A stretch of DNA of 64,000 nucleotides from positions 1 to 64,000 of the forward strand of contig CAMCYI010000014.1 in NCBI GenBank assembly GCA_945883845.1, written 5' to 3'. The position numbers and the translations under genes were made by a program. Below, in pieces: positions 1 to 7,903 of this stretch. The notes below the pieces were generated by a model, which was given only the letters and a program-made list of their open reading frames with translations, did not search any database and was not told the DNA's origin. Within the stretch, counting starts at the first letter, position 1; every line of letters begins with the position of its first letter. Origin of the DNA: Bacteriovorax stolpii (GTDB lineage Bacteria > Bdellovibrionota > Bacteriovoracia > Bacteriovoracales > Bacteriovoracaceae).

Positions 1-12
1 TAGAATTTACCT

Positions 13-747
13 ATGGGTTTACAGGATTACTACGAAGACGCTTTCCGCTCAACCAACAGTCGCGCTGCCCGTGATCTCTTAGGAGACGCACTGGCGAGCA
101 GTAATGCCCTTTATAACTTCGCCCTGGAGAGTAAGGACCGCTTTCTTCCGAATAGGTCCTGGGCCGATCTGCGCGTTCTGGAGACGGGATCGGGCAGGGG
201 AGGAGTTGGGCTCCAGCTCGCGCGTCTAGGTGCTCAGGTGACTCTGCTGGATTTTTCTCCGTCGGCGATGGCCCAGGCCGAAAAAATTTACGCTCTTGAA
301 AATCTCTCCGTGAAAACGATCGTTGGTGATGTTTCCAAGCCGGACGTCATGCTGGAAGGCGAGTACGACCTCATCGTGGACTCGCATCTCTTGCATTGCC
401 TGACGGAAGATCCCGATCGCGTTTCTTATTACCGACTCATTCAGGATGCACTTTCTCCGGACGGAATTTTTGTCTGCGAATCCATGGTTCATCGTAAAAA
501 ATTAAATATCCCGGACGGATTCATGTTCGATCAGCGAAATGTTCTCTGGCAGATGTTCGGAAAATGGACACCGGTTCGCCGGATCCTCGACAGCTACGAT
601 CTCGAGCATGAACTCAAGAGTTGTGACTTCAACATCAAATATTTTATCTATTACGGACAATTCGCGTTCATTCCGCACAAAGATTTTATGGATATTCCCA
701 GTGAAGTTCTTCCTGCGGCCATCAGAATGGTGCTAGCTAAAAACTGA
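13..747 (+). CDS. class I SAM-dependent methyltransferase
   Basis: Predicted cytosolic methyltransferase of 244 residues; the substrate is not evident. Glycine-rich SAM-binding motif I is LETGSGRGGVGLQLA at about residues 55-69. An acidic residue follows at the end of the next strand (LLDFSP), as expected for SAM ribose binding. A motif II-like stretch is YDLIVDSHLLHCL, and the post-motif region is LSPDGIFVCES. The length is normal for a stand-alone class I enzyme. The first 12 bases of the window precede it, so its upstream partner cannot be seen. The fold assignment is strong and the specific reaction is unknown. Confidence 0.8.
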   Translation: MGLQDYYEDAFRSTNSRAARDLLGDALASSNALYNFALESKDRFLPNRSWADLRVLETGSGRGGVGLQLARLGAQVTLLDFSPSAMAQAEKIYALENLSVKTIVGDVSKPDVMLEGEYDLIVDSHLLHCLTEDPDRVSYYRLIQDALSPDGIFVCESMVHRKKLNIPDGFMFDQRNVLWQMFGKWTPVRRILDSYDLEHELKSCDFNIKYFIYYGQFAFIPHKDFMDIPSEVLPAAIRMVLAKN

Positions 748-837
748 TTAAATCCGGTATGCGAAAATTAAATATCCTTAACACTCTAAGTCTTCAATGG
801 CTTTTGTTACAATATAAGTCTCACCCAAGGAGACTTT

Positions 838-1098
838 ATGACTGTGAATATCACATTTCGCCATATGGAACACACACCAGCTCTTGATCAGATGATTCGC
901 GAGAAATCAGAGAAATTTACAAAATGGTTTGGCCCGCGCACGGATGTGAAATGGACATGCTGGACTGAAGGTTCTGATCACTGCGCTGAAGTCACAGTTC
1001 ATTCGGGCCACGAAGAATATTTTGCCAAGGCCCATGCTGACGACCTCTACAAAACTTTCGATATGGTTGTTCATAAAATTCAAAATCAGATGAAATAA
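838..1098 (+). CDS. short ribosome hibernation factor-like protein (HPF/RaiA family)
   Basis: 86-residue protein resembling the HPF/RaiA (sigma-54 modulation) fold. It opens MTVNITFRHMEHTPALDQMI and ends in a helix, LYKTFDMVVHKIQNQM, matching the beta-alpha-beta-beta-beta-alpha pattern in which helix 1 follows a conserved 'R..e.t..l...i' segment. Family members bind the 30S subunit and silence ribosomes in stationary phase. It is shorter than the usual 95-110 residues and lacks the long-form dimerisation tail. A strong ribosome-binding site (AAGGAGACTTT) precedes the ATG. The acyl-CoA synthetase gene starts 13 bases after its stop, so the two are probably cotranscribed. Confidence 0.7.
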   Translation: MTVNITFRHMEHTPALDQMIREKSEKFTKWFGPRTDVKWTCWTEGSDHCAEVTVHSGHEEYFAKAHADDLYKTFDMVVHKIQNQMK

Positions 1099-1111
1099 AA
1101 ACGGAGATGAC

Positions 1112-2794
1112 ATGACTAAGATCTGGCAGAAGGCCTACGATTCTGGAGTACCTGGTGAAATTAATGCTAAGGAATATTCCTCCATCAATGAGATCCTTGA
1201 AGTAGGCTTTACCAAGTTCAGGAATAATCCCGCTATTCACAACATGGGAACGACACTCACCTACGCCGAGCTGGATATACTGTCTCAGAAGTTCGCTTCT
1301 TATCTCGTCAATGATCTCGGTTACACCAAGGGTGACCGCGTGGCCTTGATGATGCCGAACATTCTCCAGTATCAGATCGCTCTGTTTGGAATTCTGCGCG
1401 CGGGCCTTGTTGCTGTGAACGTGAATCCACTTTATACCCCCAGAGAACTTGAGCACCAGCTCAAAGACTCGGGTACAAAAGGAATAGTGATCTTCGCGAA
1501 CTCGGCGAGTGTGCTTGAGAAAATTCTTAAAAATACTCAGGTCAAGCACGTGTTCCTCACTCAGATCGGAGACATGCTGAAATTTCCGAAAAATTACATC
1601 GTTAACTTCGTCATCAAGAAAGTGAAGAAGATGGTTCCCGCCTACAATCTGCCGGGTGCACTGGACTTTAAAGAATGCGTGATGAAAGGTGACGAAAAGA
1701 AATTCAAGAAAGTGAACGTCTTCCTCGATGACATTGCTTTCCTTCAGTACACCGGTGGAACAACCGGTGTCGCTAAGGGTGCCATTCTCACTCATGGAAA
1801 TATTGTGGCGAACATGGTTCAGGCCCGCGCCTGGATCAAGAACCTCATCACGGACGGGCAGGAAATTATCATCACTCCCCTCCCGCTTTATCACATTTTC
1901 TCACTCACAGCGAACTGCTTCGTTTTCACCAGTGTCGGTGCACTTTCCATCCTTATCACCAACCCGCGCGACATGCCGGGCTTTGTGAAAGAACTTAAGA
2001 AATGGAAGTTCACGGCCTTCACAGGTGTGAATACGCTTTTCAATGGTCTCCTGAATAACGATGAATTTAAAAAACTCGATTTCTCTCACCTGAAGCTCAC
2101 GCTCGGTGGAGGAATGGCCGTGCAGAAAGGTGTTGCTGAAAAGTGGATGGCGTTGACCAAACGTCCTCTGATTGAGGCCTACGGTCTTACTGAAACTTCC
2201 CCCGCAGCGTGCATAAATCCGATGACTCTCAAAGAGTTCAACGGCTTCATTGGTCTTCCGATTTCAAGCACGGATGTTGAGATCAAGGACGACAACGGCA
2301 CAACTCTTCCCATCGGAGAGATCGGCGAAATTTGTATCAAGGGCCCACAGGTCATGAAGGGTTACTGGAACAAGCCCGAAGAGACTGCGAAGGTGATGTC
2401 GGCCGACGGATTTTTCAAAACTGGCGACCTCGGTTTTATGACGGAACAGGGTTTCGTGAAGATTGTTGATCGTAAGAAAGACATGATTCTTGTTTCAGGA
2501 TTCAACGTTTATCCTAACGAACTTGAGGACGTTATCTGTCAGCATCCAAAAGTTCTCGAGGCCGCAGCGATCGGGATCCCGGATGAGAAGTCTGGTGAGG
2601 TTGTGAAAATTTTCGTCGTGAAAAAAGATGAGAGTTTAACGTCTGAAGAATTGATGAAATATTGTCGTGAAAATCTGACGAGCTACAAGATTCCGAAGAG
2701 CATTGAGTTCAGGAAGGATCTGCCAAAGACGAACGTCGGAAAAATTCTGCGGAAAGATCTTCGTGCTGAAGTTATGGGGAATGCGACTAAGTAG
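1112..2794 (+). CDS. fadD: long-chain fatty acid-CoA ligase (FadD-type)
   Basis: Adenylate-forming enzyme of 560 residues, expected to convert fatty acids plus ATP and CoA to acyl-CoA at the membrane. Visible motifs are the phosphate loop YTGGTTGVAKGA, the A5 motif YGLTETSP, the A7/A8 stretch GDLGFM...IVDRKKDMILVSGFN (fatty-acyl synthetase signature) and the C-terminal catalytic lysine region PKTNVGKILRKDLR. Length and motif order fit FadD. GGAG lies 7 bases before the ATG. Chain-length preference cannot be read from sequence. The symbol is assigned by family resemblance. Confidence 0.9.
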   Translation: MTKIWQKAYDSGVPGEINAKEYSSINEILEVGFTKFRNNPAIHNMGTTLTYAELDILSQKFASYLVNDLGYTKGDRVALMMPNILQYQIALFGILRAGLVAVNVNPLYTPRELEHQLKDSGTKGIVIFANSASVLEKILKNTQVKHVFLTQIGDMLKFPKNYIVNFVIKKVKKMVPAYNLPGALDFKECVMKGDEKKFKKVNVFLDDIAFLQYTGGTTGVAKGAILTHGNIVANMVQARAWIKNLITDGQEIIITPLPLYHIFSLTANCFVFTSVGALSILITNPRDMPGFVKELKKWKFTAFTGVNTLFNGLLNNDEFKKLDFSHLKLTLGGGMAVQKGVAEKWMALTKRPLIEAYGLTETSPAACINPMTLKEFNGFIGLPISSTDVEIKDDNGTTLPIGEIGEICIKGPQVMKGYWNKPEETAKVMSADGFFKTGDLGFMTEQGFVKIVDRKKDMILVSGFNVYPNELEDVICQHPKVLEAAAIGIPDEKSGEVVKIFVVKKDESLTSEELMKYCRENLTSYKIPKSIEFRKDLPKTNVGKILRKDLRAEVMGNATK

Positions 2795-2818
2795 TCGCAC
2801 TCCCGCAAAATTATTTGA

Positions 2819-3268
2819 TTATTTAATTGGTGATGGCTTGAAAGCTTTGAGTTCGTCGATACACGACAGAACCTGAAGCTTAAAGTTATCATCTTTCTGC
2901 GCTTCTTTAAGTTTCACAAGACAGATGTGAACGATCGCACCTTCAAGACTGCGCTTGCCGCCTCCGTTATTTCTGTGGCCGTGACGTCTATGCTCACCTT
3001 TTTCCTGAATACATTTATTGATGAAATCTAACTCGGAACCTTCAAGTTTATCGGCGTCTTTAATCGCCTCAAGCTTCTTGTAGCACTTCTTCTTCTTATG
3101 TTCGTAGCGATCGAAGCACTTGGCACTGCCACCGCATTTTCCGTGATCCTTATCGTCTTTATCTTCAACTTTTTCAGAGACGACCTGGTCATCTTCATGT
3201 GAACCATCATCTTCGGCAAAAGAATATGAGCTGAGAGAAAGAAGAGCAGCGAAGATGAAGTATTTCAT
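2819..3268 (-). CDS. small exported charged protein, function unknown
   Basis: 149-residue protein with a clear signal peptide (MKYFIFAALLSLSSYSFA) followed by a highly charged Asp/Glu/Lys/His-rich segment, several cysteines and a His/Arg/Gly-rich stretch (RRHGHRNNGGGKR). I place the start at the ATG at 3268 because AAAGGA precedes it and the signal peptide begins there; an upstream in-frame start at 3316 has neither. It is convergent with the acyl-CoA synthetase gene, 24 bases apart. No family was recognised. The His-rich part could bind metal, but that is speculation. Confidence 0.65.
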   Translation of the reverse strand: MKYFIFAALLSLSSYSFAEDDGSHEDDQVVSEKVEDKDDKDHGKCGGSAKCFDRYEHKKKKCYKKLEAIKDADKLEGSELDFINKCIQEKGEHRRHGHRNNGGGKRSLEGAIVHICLVKLKEAQKDDNFKLQVLSCIDELKAFKPSPIK

Positions 3269-3358
3269 TGAGTGTCCTTTGGTAATTAATCGTACTGATA
3301 CTCTTGCAAAGGACATGCCCGTAAATCTTTTTTAACTACCCGAATACTTATTGGACTT

Positions 3359-3387
3359 TTGTTTAAGTTTTAGACAGTGACTGTTAT
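3359..3387 (+). promoter_or_regulatory. sigma-70-type promoter of candidate small RNA
   Basis: -35 TTGTTT (3359-3364), 17-base spacer, -10 TGTTAT (3382-3387). The spacer contains TTAGACAGT at 3370-3378, and ACAGTGACTGT (3374-3384) is an inverted repeat overlapping the -10. The same nine bases occur at the same distance from the -10 in the promoter at 6908-6936. There is no coding sequence downstream on this strand. Confidence 0.5.
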
Positions 3388-3393
3388 TTCTTC

Positions 3394-3664
3394 AATTTGG
3401 AGAAAGATTTCTTGCTCCAGAGGCCATGTATTCACTCACAAAACAGGCCAATAATTAATGACTTACTAACAATGTGGTCCTATATGCGGGATTCTTGGCA
3501 GAGTGAGTAAAAGTAAGAAAAGAAAGTGTTTCCAGCGCACCTGTCCTGATCTTAAGATTGTTTTAAGCACTATTAAGATATCAAGGAAGATAATTAGACC
3601 AGAGAGGGATTTCTGGCCTTAAAAGAAGCCAAACAGGGGCCTTTGCAGGGGCCCCTTTTTTTTT
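3394..3664 (+). ncRNA. candidate small RNA, about 270 nt
   Basis: This gene-free stretch between two minus-strand genes has a promoter at 3359-3387 and a strong plus-strand terminator at 3635-3664. No plus-strand gene lies between them. The only ATG-started frames are about ten codons or fewer, without ribosome-binding sites. A second small hairpin (CCAGA/TCTGG, 3599-3616) precedes the terminator. The 5' end near 3394 is inferred from the -10 position. It could instead be the leader of an unrecognised micropeptide. Confidence 0.45.
3635..3664 (+). terminator. rho-independent terminator (orphan)
   Basis: Stem AGGGGCC (3635-3641) / GGCCCCT (3650-3656), 8-base loop, then nine T. On the minus strand there is no T-run after the hairpin, so it does not serve mscL. 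It supports a plus-strand transcript in 3394-3664. Confidence 0.8.
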
Positions 3665-3679
3665 GCTTTTTTTCTGGAA

Positions 3680-4033
3680 TCAGGCTTTTTTGGGTTGTTC
3701 GCTGCGAAGTTTATTCATCACTCTCACAATCATAAAGACCGCAAAAGCAATGATCACGAACTTGATAACGTTATCAGTAAAGGCACCGTAGTTGATTGTC
3801 GGTGCACCGGCAGCTTTCGCTTCAGCGAGGGACTTGTAAGATTCTCCGTTCAGCGAGAAGAAGAGGTCAGAGAAATTCACGCCGCCGATCAATTTACCGA
3901 TGGGTGGCATGATGATGTCAGAAACCAAAGACGAAACAATTTTTCCAAATTCAGCACCGATGATCATACCGACAGCGAGATCCATGGCGTTGCCTTTTAC
4001 GGCGAACTCTTTAAACTCCTGAGCGATTGACAT
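3680..4033 (-). CDS. mscL: large-conductance mechanosensitive channel MscL
   Basis: 117-residue inner-membrane channel that opens on membrane tension and releases solutes during hypo-osmotic shock. The N-terminal amphipathic helix and TM1 ([24 protein letters not shown]) carry the conserved GN.MDLAVG.IIG pattern with the pore-lining glycines. A short periplasmic loop follows, then TM2 ([19 protein letters not shown]) and a basic C-terminal tail. Length is slightly below the usual 125-140 because the C-terminal bundle is short. It starts 9 bases after the outer-membrane protein gene downstream of it in the same orientation, so mscL is the first gene of a probable two-gene unit. Confidence 0.95.
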   Translation of the reverse strand: MSIAQEFKEFAVKGNAMDLAVGMIIGAEFGKIVSSLVSDIIMPPIGKLIGGVNFSDLFFSLNGESYKSLAEAKAAGAPTINYGAFTDNVIKFVIIAFAVFMIVRVMNKLRSEQPKKA

Positions 4034-4042
4034 AAATATTCC

Positions 4043-4747
4043 TTAGAATTTTGCTACGAATGCAGTTGTAACGAGTGTGTCTTCTTTATAAGCGATTCCA
4101 GGTGCGGGCAAATGATCGTATCGCACGAGCACACCTGATTTGAGCGAGAGGATTTTCGTCATGACGACAGAGAGTGAAAGCTCTGTGTTCGCCTGCCAGT
4201 CATTGGGCTCAGTGAAGTTTGGAAGGTATTCAACCCAATATTTTGTTGAGAAATTTTCGTTCCACTTGTTTTCCCATTCTGTGTACGCACGTCCGTAGTT
4301 ACTGGTCACAGAGCGACCGATGAAACGCTCCTCTTTCATGTACCGGTAACCAAGTTCTCCGAAAAATTTCGTTTCTTCCGATTGCATGAAGAACTGCTTA
4401 CCGCCGATATCCGTGATGTAACGGTTCTGGTAGTTCGCGAATTTATCCTGTTGGTAAGTTTCTCCTACGAAGATATTACGATGAGCGGTCAGCTTTCTTT
4501 CATAGCGCAGACCACTATCGAGATAGCGTGCTGTCTCAACTCCGCCGGCCTTCGCATTAAGGTAGCGACCTTTAAAGGCAAGGACATTGTCACGCCAGGT
4601 ATACGTATTGGACTGCTTGAAATTGAAGGTCTGAGTCTTAGTGTTACCATTGGCAGAAGCGAGTCCAGCTTCTGATTCATTGGTGATCTGGGCGCGGGCC
4701 GATTCAACGAGAATAAACATGATAATAAGAAGAAAGATCGCCTTCAT
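4043..4747 (-). CDS. DUF481-like outer-membrane protein
   Basis: 234 residues with a signal peptide (MKAIFLLIIMFILVESARA) followed by alternating hydrophobic/polar strands ending in phenylalanine (TTAFVAKF), typical of outer-membrane beta-barrels. The order NTYTWRDNVLAFKGRYL, ARYLDSGLRYER, GELGYRYM and LSLKSGVLVRYDHLPAPG fits the DUF481 (salt-induced outer-membrane protein) family. AAAGGATACCG precedes the ATG. It lies upstream of mscL in transcription order and both relate to the envelope. Family placement is from recall of pattern, not a search. Confidence 0.65.
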   Translation of the reverse strand: MKAIFLLIIMFILVESARAQITNESEAGLASANGNTKTQTFNFKQSNTYTWRDNVLAFKGRYLNAKAGGVETARYLDSGLRYERKLTAHRNIFVGETYQQDKFANYQNRYITDIGGKQFFMQSEETKFFGELGYRYMKEERFIGRSVTSNYGRAYTEWENKWNENFSTKYWVEYLPNFTEPNDWQANTELSLSVVMTKILSLKSGVLVRYDHLPAPGIAYKEDTLVTTAFVAKF

Positions 4748-4836
4748 CGGTATCCTTTGATCAGTTAAATCTAAAAAGGCGACTTAACTAACAAAGGTCA
4801 GAATGCTTTGGAAAGCGGAATTAAAGGGCCATCAGT

Positions 4837-6222
4837 TTAATTCTGAAGAGTGGATGGGATGGTGCAGTTCCCGATGCCGCGGTTTCTGCGAATCGGATCT
4901 GTCAGGGTGTTCCACGTATCAGAAGAATTGGCCTCAGGTTGTCCGATCAGGGCAGCACTAAATGCATTTTGAGTTGTGGCGTGAAGGGCCGGAAGAATTT
5001 TTTGCGCTGTTCTACTGCAGTAACCTGGAACATCGTTATAATAGTTTCCGGCCCGGTTCGCAAAAGAGGTCCCGATGTTATCAAAGCTATGGTCACGGTT
5101 GCCCAGTTTCTGCGTGTAGTAACGTTCAGCGGTGTTTTGGTAGCCTAGCGATTGGGCCCGATTCACAAGAACTGATCTTAGTGACATGGCGAGGTCTTGC
5201 CCTGTGATGTCTCCGGCAAGAACTGGATTGGTTTGACGGTAGCTTTGAATGGCCGGATCGTTCATCCAATTATTGCCACAAATAAGGTGCGCCGTCGTGA
5301 AGGTATAAAGCACACTATAAATTTTGAGTGCATTGATCTGGGCCGCATTCGGACAGTTCGCCTGATCGTCTCTGGTATGGGTAATCGAAATAAAGCCATT
5401 TTCCACCGTGTCCAACGGCGCAGTTGCAGCTTCAACCGTTCTTTCTAGATTGGCCAGAGTGGCCCGTGTTGGTGGTTCGGTCTGAATGCCCGGGGTGTTC
5501 GGATCACAATCCACAGTTCCGGTATTTTCAGCGGCCACCTGAATATCTTCAACACCTCTCGCGACGGTCACAAGAGTGGCATCATCAACGGGAGTGTCAT
5601 CTCCATCTGCTGCAGCTACTGCGGCGGGATCTGCGGCCCTGATCGCCAGTACACGTGCGTTTAATCGTCCACAGGTGGAAGGGCGATTAGGTGCTGAACA
5701 GATTCTTTCAACGGCACCAAAGAGATCCTGAGCGGCCTGCTGGCCTCTTGAAGATGAAGCCGCCGTTGCGATTGTAGAAAGAGATCTGGCTGAGCGTGAG
5801 AAGAGATTTTCACATTGAGCGAGAGCGCTATTGCGAAGTCTTCTGGTCGAAGTGCGCGCACAGAGATTTTCCCCGTACAAGATGGGATTACACTGGAGAG
5901 TTCCGGCGCCACAATTTCCCTGAGAATAACCTGGGTTTCCTCTGGAAGGCGAAGAACAAGTCGAGCTCGATCTGTTCGAAGGCCAGCCCGCATAGAAGCA
6001 GTTGAGCTCAGCACCATCGGCATGGGCCGATTCAATGAGCGACCAGAAACGGGTTTGTGAAACTTCCACTTCTTCATTGTCTTCGACGAGTGTTGAAAGA
6101 AAAATTTTATAGCTTTTAAGAACTTCCACTTGGGACTCGCTGGAGAGTTGAGCAAACTCACGATGGTTCATAGCAAAAGATGAAAGAGGAAGAAGAAATA
6201 ACAGAATTAGAATTTGTCTCAT
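4837..6222 (-). CDS. exported cysteine-rich protein, paralogue of the 7904-9670 product
   Basis: 461 residues with signal peptide MRQILILLFLLPLSSFA. Residues about 70-170 form a cysteine-rich module (LNCFYAGWPS, GYSQGNCGAGTLQCNP, NSALAQCE, ERICSAP) that is clearly shared, with its cysteines, with the protein at 7904-9670. The middle is rich in Ala/Asp/Thr. The remainder contains further cysteines and an Arg-Asn-rich end and does not resemble the paralogue. Function is unknown; export and probable disulfide bonding suggest a periplasmic or surface role. Confidence 0.75.
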   Translation of the reverse strand: MRQILILLFLLPLSSFAMNHREFAQLSSESQVEVLKSYKIFLSTLVEDNEEVEVSQTRFWSLIESAHADGAELNCFYAGWPSNRSSSTCSSPSRGNPGYSQGNCGAGTLQCNPILYGENLCARTSTRRLRNSALAQCENLFSRSARSLSTIATAASSSRGQQAAQDLFGAVERICSAPNRPSTCGRLNARVLAIRAADPAAVAAADGDDTPVDDATLVTVARGVEDIQVAAENTGTVDCDPNTPGIQTEPPTRATLANLERTVEAATAPLDTVENGFISITHTRDDQANCPNAAQINALKIYSVLYTFTTAHLICGNNWMNDPAIQSYRQTNPVLAGDITGQDLAMSLRSVLVNRAQSLGYQNTAERYYTQKLGNRDHSFDNIGTSFANRAGNYYNDVPGYCSRTAQKILPALHATTQNAFSAALIGQPEANSSDTWNTLTDPIRRNRGIGNCTIPSTLQN

Positions 6223-6405
6223 GCTTGTATTCTACGGTTGATGCGTGTCAAAATCAAAATTTTGAAATCTTTCAATGCTTTAAGTAGGCCTTTGTGCCAA
6301 CAAAAAGTGGCATTTACTGAGTCACGTCACAATTGAGGTATTTTAAAATAGACGAAGGAAACATGAGAGGGATATCAAGGTGGAAACATTCCTCAGGAGG
6401 AAATT

Positions 6406-6861
6406 ATGCGTTTGATGACAGTCGCTCTTCTTTTCGTTTCTCTCTCAGCTTCAGCTGGTGAGTACGTTTCAAGATCTTTCTCAATGAGCCTCGGTGGTTC
6501 TGGATGGAACACGACTTATTATAACTGTGATGCTCTCGAAGACCTCGTTGAAGGTCACCTTGAAAAACTTGGTGCTTCTAACATTCACGTGAGCTGTTTC
6601 GGCGGTCTTGAGCAGTGGGGCAACCGCTGGAATCCATCTCCCGCTTCAGTAACAGCACGCTTTGATGCTCCTGTTCGTTCAGGAACTTCTTCTCAGACTT
6701 TGACTCTTAAATCTCGTATGGGCGATTCTTGTGACGCTCACGTCGCAACTCTTGATCGCGCTCTTCCACTCTTTCCGGGTGTAAAAGTTCTTTCTCGCAC
6801 AGCTCAGTGTTCAGGCGGCCGCACAGATCGTTGGGCATACTCTGTTTCTATCCCTGAGTAA
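6406..6861 (+). CDS. small exported protein, function unknown
   Basis: 151 residues with signal peptide MRLMTVALLFVSLSASA and a consensus ribosome-binding site (AGGAGG) before the ATG. Five cysteines in the mature part could form disulfides. The N-terminal segment SFSMSLGGSGWNTTYYN faintly resembles GFSLSIGGKGSQSSYNE in the next gene, so the two may share a small beta module. It has its own terminator (6882-6909). No family was recognised. Confidence 0.7.
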   Translation: MRLMTVALLFVSLSASAGEYVSRSFSMSLGGSGWNTTYYNCDALEDLVEGHLEKLGASNIHVSCFGGLEQWGNRWNPSPASVTARFDAPVRSGTSSQTLTLKSRMGDSCDAHVATLDRALPLFPGVKVLSRTAQCSGGRTDRWAYSVSIPE

Positions 6862-6881
6862 TTTCAGAATTTTTCTAACGG

Positions 6882-6909
6882 AAGGGGCCCTTGGGGCCCC
6901 TTTTTTTTT
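6882..6909 (+). terminator. rho-independent terminator
   Basis: Nine-base stem AAGGGGCCC/GGGCCCCTT with a 3-base loop, followed by a T-run to 6909. It ends the 6406-6861 transcript. Its last T residues form the start of the -35 box of the next promoter. Confidence 0.9.
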
Positions 6910-6936
6910 GACAAAAACTTAGACAGTCATTGTAAT
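6908..6936 (+). promoter_or_regulatory. strong sigma-70-type promoter for the 6986 gene
   Basis: -35 TTGACA (6908-6913), 17-base spacer, -10 TGTAAT (6931-6936). The predicted transcript start is about 6943, leaving a leader of about 40 bases. The spacer contains TTAGACAGT (6919-6927), in the same register as in the promoter at 3359-3387. The -35 overlaps the previous terminator's T-run. Confidence 0.7.
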
Positions 6937-6985
6937 TTCCTTCTTCCCACAACACTCACTTCAATTCCGTGGGCATACTAAGATC

Positions 6986-7828
6986 ATGAAAAGGTTCTCA
7001 CTCATTTCAGCTTTGTTCATTTCTTTGTCTGTTCAGGCGAGTTGCCAAAACGACCAGATCGGTTACGTCCGGGAGAGTGGGTTCTCGTTGAGTATCGGCG
7101 GGAAAGGGTCACAGTCTTCTTACAACGAAAAGAAAACAGTCAACATGCCCGTCTTTATTCAGGGACGTCCTGCCTGCTACAAACAGAAAGGGGAGATGGC
7201 CCTCGAGTTTAAATCGAATAAAAAGAACGAATCTGTGAAACTTGAAATCTCACCTCTTCAGGTAGAGTTCGAGAATGTTCCTGACGCTCGGGTTCTTCAG
7301 TACCTCGATGTTGAAGGCCGGTCTGCGTCTGAATTAAAAATTCATCTCCTCACCTTTATCTGCAGCGGGGAAATTCCTCTCGGACAGGAAAGTTATTCTG
7401 ACACACTCAACGGAATCAGATTCACCAGGAACTCTGTGAATGTCAGCACGCAGTCTGTGTTTGCGACCGGGGCAGCTGCAAGAAATCTTCAGCGCGTGCC
7501 GAAAAGAAATCCTACCATCGAGCATTTTTCCCGTTTGTATTCTCTGCGAAATCCGGAGCGTCTTCCACTCATGGAAAATCGCGCGAATGTTTTCATTCCG
7601 ACGTTAATTGCGAGTAATAGTATCGCTTCAACATCACCGGTTGAGCGCAGGATCTATTCTGATTTTGTTTCCCGAGGACTTGGAAATCTCAACGGTTGCT
7701 CAGAGGATTTTCGGATCACCATGGAGTCATCGCTTATCAGTCACATGCTCGACGTCGGAGTTTCCGGAAACGTTTCATTAAAACGCAAAGGCAAATCGAA
7801 GATTGAGCTCACTCTCACCCTCCCGTAA
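6986..7828 (+). CDS. exported protein, function unknown
   Basis: 280 residues with signal peptide MKRFSLISALFISLSVQAS. The mature protein is rich in beta-type sequence and ends KRKGKSKIELTLTLP, which could be a terminal strand. Cysteines are few and spaced (SCQNDQ, RPACYK, FICSGE, NGCSED). The promoter at 6908-6936 drives it. It sits between two genes for paralogous cysteine-rich exported proteins, which suggests a shared surface or periplasmic theme, but no function can be named. Confidence 0.7.
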   Translation: MKRFSLISALFISLSVQASCQNDQIGYVRESGFSLSIGGKGSQSSYNEKKTVNMPVFIQGRPACYKQKGEMALEFKSNKKNESVKLEISPLQVEFENVPDARVLQYLDVEGRSASELKIHLLTFICSGEIPLGQESYSDTLNGIRFTRNSVNVSTQSVFATGAAARNLQRVPKRNPTIEHFSRLYSLRNPERLPLMENRANVFIPTLIASNSIASTSPVERRIYSDFVSRGLGNLNGCSEDFRITMESSLISHMLDVGVSGNVSLKRKGKSKIELTLTLP

Positions 7829-7903
7829 GGTCGCGGTCGGCATACCTGACCGGTCGGCTCGTGTAAATTAAGTTTTCGCTCTCGTTCGTCCGATCTGTTC
7901 TCT

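Noticed and set aside
992..1894. Minus-strand 300-codon frame antisense to the acyl-CoA synthetase gene
   Set aside because: It lies entirely opposite strong coding sequence and shows no recognisable motif.
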